Assembly: GCA_003510825.1 (NCBI GenBank)
Contig: DOKO01000086.1
Location: 1-9,977, forward strand
Origin: Stenotrophomonas sp.
GTDB lineage: Bacteria; Pseudomonadota; Gammaproteobacteria; Xanthomonadales; Xanthomonadaceae
DNA length: 9,977 nucleotides
Reading direction: 5' to 3'
Shown here: piece after piece, positions 6,286-9,977 of the stretch
Numbering within the stretch: the first letter of the stretch is position 1
Layout: every line of letters starts with the position of its first letter
Position numbers and translations under genes: made by a program
The notes under the pieces: model-generated
Database searches by the model: none
Seen by the model: the letters and a program-made list of their open reading frames with translations, nothing else
What the model was told of the DNA's origin: nothing

Positions 6286-6291
6286 TAGGAT
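6286..6291 (+). promoter_or_regulatory. Candidate -10 box (TAGGAT) for the DUF1631 gene
   Basis: TAGGAT agrees with TATAAT at four of six positions. The same hexamer occurs before the transhydrogenase gene in this window, suggesting a locally used form. A start near 6298 would make the mRNA begin just before the large hairpin at 6301-6365. No good -35 box is visible. Confidence 0.4.
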
Positions 6292-6300
6292 ATCCGTCTT

Positions 6301-6365
6301 GCCGGGCCACCGGTCGTGAGGTTTGAAGTGAGGACTGTTTCACTGTCCGTGACGGGCTGGCCGGC
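6301..6365 (+). ncRNA. Structured 5' leader, first domain: long imperfect hairpin
   Basis: The two ends pair over a long stem: 6301-6305 with 6361-6365, 6307-6309 with 6358-6360, 6310-6311 with 6355-6356, 6313-6315 with 6351-6353, and G-U/G-C pairs 6316-6318 with 6348-6350. G6306 and C6357 bulge, and 6312/6354 is a G-G mismatch. An inner hairpin joins 6327-6333 to 6338-6344 (AGTGAGG/TTTCACT, two G-U pairs). GGAC (6332-6335) can alternatively pair with GTCC (6345-6348), excluding the inner hairpin. Worked out by eye; no known riboswitch class was recognised. Confidence 0.45.
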
Positions 6366-6372
6366 CTACCAT

Positions 6373-6406
6373 CGACGATCCGGTACATGGGGTGTACCGG
6401 TCGTCG
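6373..6406 (+). promoter_or_regulatory. Structured 5' leader, second domain: 14-bp hairpin
   Basis: CGACGA-T-CCGGTACA pairs with TGTACCGG-TCGTCG around the loop TGGGG, with a single bulged T at 6379. It ends about 30 nt before the ribosome binding site. No run of T follows, so it is not an intrinsic terminator. It could also be a protein operator in DNA form, since CCGGTACA-N5-TGTACCGG is a perfect dyad. Confidence 0.55.
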
Positions 6407-6434
6407 CGATGTCCATGATGTCTGTCGTACCAGA

Positions 6435-6453
6435 GAAGGTGGGGAGCCTTCCC
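6435..6453 (+). promoter_or_regulatory. Ribosome binding site of the DUF1631 gene with two competing mini-hairpins
   Basis: The purine-rich GGGGAG at 6441-6446 is about 9 nt before ATG 6456 and decides that start. GAAGG (6435-6439) can pair with CCTTC (6447-6451), leaving GGGGAG in the loop. Alternatively GGGA (6442-6445) pairs with TCCC (6450-6453), hiding it. The two pairings exclude one another. Confidence 0.5.
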
Positions 6454-6455
6454 GA

Positions 6456-8798
6456 ATGATGAGTGCGCCCACTCAGATGGGATCGTCGGGTCGTGACCCG
6501 GCCCAGCTCCAGCGTGCGCGGGACGCTGTCCTGCCCGCGTTGGGCCAGGCCTTCGGCGCGGCGCTGGCGCGGTTTGACGATGCCTTGTTCGATCGTGCCG
6601 GCAATGCCGGCTCGTCGCAGTTGCTGTTCCTGGATGCCATGCGCGAACTGCGCCGGCGCCGGGACGAGATCACCGCGGCCTTCGCCGCCCACCTGGACCA
6701 GGCCTGGGCCGCGCTGGCCGCCGGCCTTCCGCTGTCCGCCGAAGCCGCCCTTTCCGGGCCGGCCGAGGAAAGCCTGAGCCTCATCCCCGAGCATGTACTG
6801 GAATCGCGGCTGGCGGTGCGCAACTTCGCCACCGTGCTGCTGCGCGATTTCAAGCCGGTGCTGGCCCGCCTCGACCGCCGCCTTGGCTGGCTGGTCGGCG
6901 GTCTGGAACTGGACGCCGACCTCGATCCGATCAGTCCCGAACACCTGGGCGTGGCCATCCACCAGGCCTTCGCCGGGTGCGAGCTGGCCCCGGAAGTGCA
7001 CCTGGTGCTGATCAAGCTGTGCGAGCGCGACATGCGCACGCCGGTGGGCCGCATCTACGAGAAGCTGGACGAGCAGTTGGCGGCCGCCGGTGTGATGCCG
7101 CAGATGGGCGCCCCGCGGCGACCGCTGTCGGCGGCCCCGGCCCCGCAGGCACCGCACGGGCTGGACGACCTGGTCGAGCAGCGCCAGACGTCGGGCTTCG
7201 AGACCGATTTCAGCGACGAGGAGCAGGCCGCACCGGCCTGGGCGCAGCGGTTTGCCGCGCGCTGGTCCGAACGTCGTGGCCACATGCAGCAGCAGCTGCC
7301 CGGCGAAAATGGCATGCCCGGCGGCGCGCCGGCCGGTTCCGGCGAAGCCTATCCCGGCCAGCAGGGCATGCTGCTGGAGGCGCTGCACGAACTGCTGCAG
7401 CAGACCCGGCATGTCCGCGAGGACGCCACGTCGGCCGCACAGGTGGCGGTGGGCCAGCATCGCCCGCTCAGCCAGCGCGAGATGATGTCGGTGCTGTCGC
7501 TGCTGCAGGCCACGCCCAGCGCCACCCTGCGCGCGGCCATCGGCGAAGACGGCGAGTCGCTGGCGCAGCGGTTGAAGAGCGAAGTGCTGTCCAACGCCAC
7601 CCGCCTCGGCGTGGACCCCGGCCAGACCCGGCTGGACCCGCAGGACGAGGATGCGATCGACCTGGTCGGCATGCTGTTCGACGTGATGCTGGACGAACGC
7701 GAACTGGAAGGCCGCTCGCGCGAGCTGATCGGCCGCCTGGTGGTGCCCTTCGTCAAGGTCGCCATGCTCGACCGCCGCATGTTCGTGCAGAAGACCCATC
7801 CGGCCCGCAAGCTGCTCAATTCGCTGGCCGAGGCCTGCGAAGGCAACACCGGCGAAAGCCAGGCCGAGCGCATGCTGATGGCCAAGGTCGAGGAGATCAT
7901 CGAGCGCCTGGTCGCCGAGTTCAACGAGAACCTGGCGATCTTCCTGACCCTCGAAGAAGAATTCCGCGATTTCCTGCTGCAGCATCGCCGCCGCGTGGAA
8001 ATCGCCGAGCGCCGCGCCGCTGAAACGCAGCGTGGCCAGGAAAAGCTGGAGATGGCCCGCAACCGCGCCGGCGCCGAACTGGACCGCCGCATCGGCGATG
8101 CCACCCTGCCGCCGGCGATCGCCGAGTTCCTGCGCCAGCCGTGGCAGCACCACCTGACCCTGGCGCTGCTGCGCGAGGGCGAGGACGGCGCGTCCGTGGC
8201 CGAGGCGCTGAGCCTGGGCGATGGCCTGCTGGAGGAAGTGGCCGAGGCACGCCGGCACATCATCGGCAAGCCGTGGCTGCAGGCCTGGCAGCCGGTGCTG
8301 GCCAAGGTATTTGCCAGTGTCGGCGTGCACGGTGATGCGGCCTCGGCCGCCATCGATGCGCTGCACGGCACCCTGCAGGGCATTGCCGAATCGCGGCCGG
8401 AACTGCAGCGCGCGCTGCCGGAACTGCCGCAGGTCGCGCTGCCGGCCGCGCCGGTGCCCGAAGCCAGCGCCGTGGAGCTGGCCGGGCAGGTCGATACCGA
8501 TGATTTCGACAATGCCGACGCCGATCGCTTCCGCCGCATGGAAATCGGCAACTGGCTGGACTTCGTCGACAAGGACGGCAAGGTCCAGGCCGGCAAGCTG
8601 TCCTGGATCAGTCCGATCTCCGCGCGCCTGCTGTTCGTCAACCGCCGCGGTGTGCGCTTCTGCGTGGCCTCGCCGGAAGAACTGGCGGTGATGGTGCGGC
8701 TGGGCCGCCTGCGTGCCCACGTCGACGATGGCGCCTTCGACAGCGCCATGCAGGGCGTGATCGACCGCCTGGACCCGGGCAGCGCCACCCTGCACTGA
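6456..8798 (+). CDS. DUF1631 family protein
   Basis: A 780-aa cytoplasmic protein that I assign to the DUF1631 family of Xanthomonas, Pseudomonas and relatives. Its biochemical role is unknown to me. The N-terminal half is largely helical (for example AVLPALGQAFGAALARFDDALF and SSQLLFLDAMRELRRRRDEI), with a low-complexity linker at about residues 215-310 (rich in P, A, G, Q). Residues about 400-560 are helical, including a charged coiled-coil-like stretch at about 510-548. The last 100 residues form a separate domain with RRMEIGNWLDFVDKDGK, AGKLSWISPISARLLFVNRRG and RFCVASPEELAVM, a beta-rich pattern reminiscent of PilZ-type barrels but without an obvious c-di-GMP RxxxR...DxSxxG signature. 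No signal peptide or membrane helix. Start: ATG 6456 (a second ATG follows directly) has a good ribosome site; an upstream frame to 6387 would run through a hairpin. It appears monocistronic with a structured leader. Confidence 0.88.
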   Translation: MMSAPTQMGSSGRDPAQLQRARDAVLPALGQAFGAALARFDDALFDRAGNAGSSQLLFLDAMRELRRRRDEITAAFAAHLDQAWAALAAGLPLSAEAALSGPAEESLSLIPEHVLESRLAVRNFATVLLRDFKPVLARLDRRLGWLVGGLELDADLDPISPEHLGVAIHQAFAGCELAPEVHLVLIKLCERDMRTPVGRIYEKLDEQLAAAGVMPQMGAPRRPLSAAPAPQAPHGLDDLVEQRQTSGFETDFSDEEQAAPAWAQRFAARWSERRGHMQQQLPGENGMPGGAPAGSGEAYPGQQGMLLEALHELLQQTRHVREDATSAAQVAVGQHRPLSQREMMSVLSLLQATPSATLRAAIGEDGESLAQRLKSEVLSNATRLGVDPGQTRLDPQDEDAIDLVGMLFDVMLDERELEGRSRELIGRLVVPFVKVAMLDRRMFVQKTHPARKLLNSLAEACEGNTGESQAERMLMAKVEEIIERLVAEFNENLAIFLTLEEEFRDFLLQHRRRVEIAERRAAETQRGQEKLEMARNRAGAELDRRIGDATLPPAIAEFLRQPWQHHLTLALLREGEDGASVAEALSLGDGLLEEVAEARRHIIGKPWLQAWQPVLAKVFASVGVHGDAASAAIDALHGTLQGIAESRPELQRALPELPQVALPAAPVPEASAVELAGQVDTDDFDNADADRFRRMEIGNWLDFVDKDGKVQAGKLSWISPISARLLFVNRRGVRFCVASPEELAVMVRLGRLRAHVDDGAFDSAMQGVIDRLDPGSATLH

Positions 8799-8810
8799 GG
8801 GGTGGCCGCC

Positions 8811-8819
8811 TGCTAGGAT
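8811..8819 (+). promoter_or_regulatory. Extended -10 promoter of the transhydrogenase gene
   Basis: TGCTAGGAT is an extended -10 (TG-N-TAGGAT) ending about 30 bp before ATG 8851, implying a short 5' leader of roughly 24 nt. The -35 region falls over the DUF1631 stop codon and is poor (TGCACT). GGGGAC at 8841-8846 is the likely ribosome site. Confidence 0.45.
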
Positions 8820-8850
8820 CGGGAAAACTCACCGATCAGCGGGGACCTGC

Positions 8851-9930
8851 ATGGCCGTGGCGTTGCTGGGGATGAAGGAGACCGCGCCGGGCGAACGGCG
8901 CGTGGCACTGACGCCGGAAACGGCGCGCAAGCTTGGGGCCTTGGGCATCACCGTCTGGTACGAAGCCGGCGCCGGACTGGCTGCGGGCTTCCCCGATGCT
9001 GCCTATGACGATGCCGGCGCACGCGCCTTCGACGCCGGCCGCTGGAGCGAGATCGACATACTGCTGTGCGTGCAGGCGCCACCGGCAACGGTGCTGGCCC
9101 AGCTCAAGGCCGGTGCCAGCGTGGTCGGCCTGCTGACTCCCGCCACGGATCCATCGCTGGCGGCGCTGGCAGGTGACGACCGCCTGCTGTTGTTCCCGCT
9201 GCAGCAGCTGCCGCGTACCACGCGTGCGCAGGCCATGGACGTGCTCAGTTCGCAGGCCGGCATGGCCGGCTACAAGGCCGCGCTGATCGCCGCCGAGCGC
9301 GCGCCGCGCTTCTTCCCGATGCTGACCACGGCGGCCGGTACCGTGCGCCCGGCCAAGGTGCTGGTGATCGGTGCCGGCGTGGCCGGCCTGCAGGCAATCG
9401 CCACCGTGCGCCGTCTCGGCGCGCAGGTGGAAGGCTTCGACGTGCGCCCGGAAACCCGTGAGCAGATCCAGTCGCTGGGCGCGCGCTTCCTCGACCTGGG
9501 GGTGAGCGCAGCAGGCGAGGGCGGCTATGCGCGCGCGCTGACCGACGAGGAGCGCGCCGAGCAGCAGCGCCGCCTGGCCGACCACCTGCGCAGCGTGGAC
9601 GTGGTGATCTGCACCGCGGCCGTGCCGGGCCGGCCGGCGCCCACCATCGTCACTGCGGCGATGGTCGAGGGCATGGCGGTGGGCAGCGTGATCGTCGATC
9701 TGGCCGCCGAGAGCGGCGGCAACTGCGCGCTGACCCAGCCGGGCCAGTGCATCGACCACCAGGGCGTGGCCATCGATGGCCCGCTGAACCTGGCCAGCCG
9801 CGGCGCCACCCAGGCCAGCGAGATGTACGCGCGCAACCTGCTGAACTTCGTCACCCTGTTCGTGCAGGGCGGCCAGCTGGGCTTTGACTGGGAAGACGAA
9901 CTGCTGGCGAAGACGCGCTGGCAGCAGTAG
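8851..9930 (+). CDS. pntAA: Proton-translocating NAD(P) transhydrogenase, alpha subunit part 1 (NAD-binding, soluble)
   Basis: A 359-aa soluble domain-I subunit that binds NAD(H) and passes hydride to the NADP-binding beta subunit, coupling it to proton flow and thus NADPH supply. The alanine dehydrogenase/PNT fold shows in the N-terminal MKETAPGERRVALTPETARKLGALG. The hydride-transfer RQD loop is intact as R122-x4-Q127-x2-D130 (LPRTTRAQAMDVLSSQAGMAGY), spaced as in Rhodospirillum rubrum. The Rossmann motif VIGAGVAG (172-179) is followed by an acidic D197 in FDVRP. TAAVPGRPAP and GSVIVDLAAESGGNC are further signatures. The protein ends at the point expected for the split (three-subunit) form and has no membrane helices, so pntAB and pntB should lie beyond the window. 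It has its own promoter; a palindromic repeat begins 7 nt after its stop. Length is close to R. rubrum PntAA (384 aa). Confidence 0.95.
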   Translation: MAVALLGMKETAPGERRVALTPETARKLGALGITVWYEAGAGLAAGFPDAAYDDAGARAFDAGRWSEIDILLCVQAPPATVLAQLKAGASVVGLLTPATDPSLAALAGDDRLLLFPLQQLPRTTRAQAMDVLSSQAGMAGYKAALIAAERAPRFFPMLTTAAGTVRPAKVLVIGAGVAGLQAIATVRRLGAQVEGFDVRPETREQIQSLGARFLDLGVSAAGEGGYARALTDEERAEQQRRLADHLRSVDVVICTAAVPGRPAPTIVTAAMVEGMAVGSVIVDLAAESGGNCALTQPGQCIDHQGVAIDGPLNLASRGATQASEMYARNLLNFVTLFVQGGQLGFDWEDELLAKTRWQQ

Positions 9931-9937
9931 ACGGCGT

Positions 9938-9977
9938 GGGGTCAGAGCCCTTTGCTGGCGCAAAGGGATCCGACCCC
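9938..9977. repeat. GGGGTC...GACCCC palindromic repeat (REP-like), right copy
   Basis: Arms of 17 nt, GGGGTCAGAGCCCTTTG and CAAAGGGATCCGACCCC, pair around CTGGCG with two mismatches. It is the reverse-oriented relative of 83-121 with a different loop. It follows the pntAA stop by 7 nt and may continue past the window edge. Confidence 0.8.

Noticed and set aside
6327..6348. H-type pseudoknot from AGTGA/TCACT plus GGAC/GTCC.
   Set aside because: The loops crossing both grooves would be zero nucleotides long, so the stems are better read as alternatives.
6373..6406. Intrinsic terminator.
   Set aside because: A strong stem but no following T-run, and it lies before, not after, a gene on the plus strand.
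6387..6455. N-terminal extension of the DUF1631 protein from ATG 6387.
   Set aside because: That ATG lies in the stem-loop and lacks a ribosome site; ATG 6456 has GGGGAG at good spacing.
6366..8795. Open frame of about 809 aa antisense to the DUF1631 gene.
   Set aside because: Residue content (Gln, His, Arg, Ala) and lack of any motif indicate a shadow of the real gene.
8836..9963. Open frame of about 375 aa antisense to pntAA.
   Set aside because: pntAA has all family motifs on the plus strand; the antisense product is motif-free and His/Gln/Arg-rich.

Overview
The window looks like ordinary chromosome of a Stenotrophomonas-type gammaproteobacterium (Xanthomonadaceae). The DNA is very GC-rich, and both ends carry short palindromes of the kind scattered through Stenotrophomonas genomes. 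One family is headed by GTAG (SMAG-like: a GTAG tetranucleotide followed by an 8-bp stem around CAT). The other is a 39-40 bp GGGGTC...GACCCC palindrome. The genus assignment rests on remembered patterns, not on a search. No mobile element, phage gene, CRISPR array, tRNA or rRNA is visible.

Layout. (1) 1-156: repeats only, including a degenerate second copy of the 3' end of the neighbouring LysR gene. (2) 153-1052 (-): a LysR-type regulator of the CrgA-like group. It is divergent from an MFS drug-efflux-type transporter (1144-2556, +), with a perfect inverted repeat between them that is a likely LysR operator. The transporter overlaps by ATGA an unrecognised 223-aa protein (2553-3224) whose tail looks like the C-terminal domain of ribosomal protein L7/L12. 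(3) 3231-6142 (-): a compact four-gene operon read leftward: YdjA-like nitroreductase, Xni/PolA-type 5'-3' exonuclease, Nudix hydrolase, N-formylglutamate amidohydrolase. Each junction overlaps (GTGA, ATGA, 20 nt). It meets the 223-aa gene tail to tail with only 6 bp between them. (4) 6143-6455: a divergent control region with a TATAAT box for the operon, a CRP/Clp-like site, a TAGGAT box and a strongly structured presumed 5' leader. (5) 6456-8798 (+): a 780-aa DUF1631-family protein. (6) 8851-9930 (+): the soluble alpha subunit (part 1) of the proton-translocating NAD(P) transhydrogenase, with its own promoter overlapping the end of the previous gene. The membrane subunits would lie beyond the window. 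(7) 9938-9977: a palindromic repeat cut by, or ending at, the window edge.

How the genes may work together. The LysR/MFS pair is a classic locally regulated efflux unit. The four-gene operon joins redox, nucleic-acid, nucleotide-clean-up and formyl-amino-acid functions with no obvious shared pathway, so its tight coupling is of interest. The most unusual non-coding signal is the leader of the DUF1631 gene: a putative transcript beginning about 3 nt before a 65-nt imperfect hairpin, then a second 14-bp hairpin, then two mutually exclusive mini-hairpins that either hide or expose the ribosome binding site. No strong candidate for a wholly new defence or mobile system was seen.
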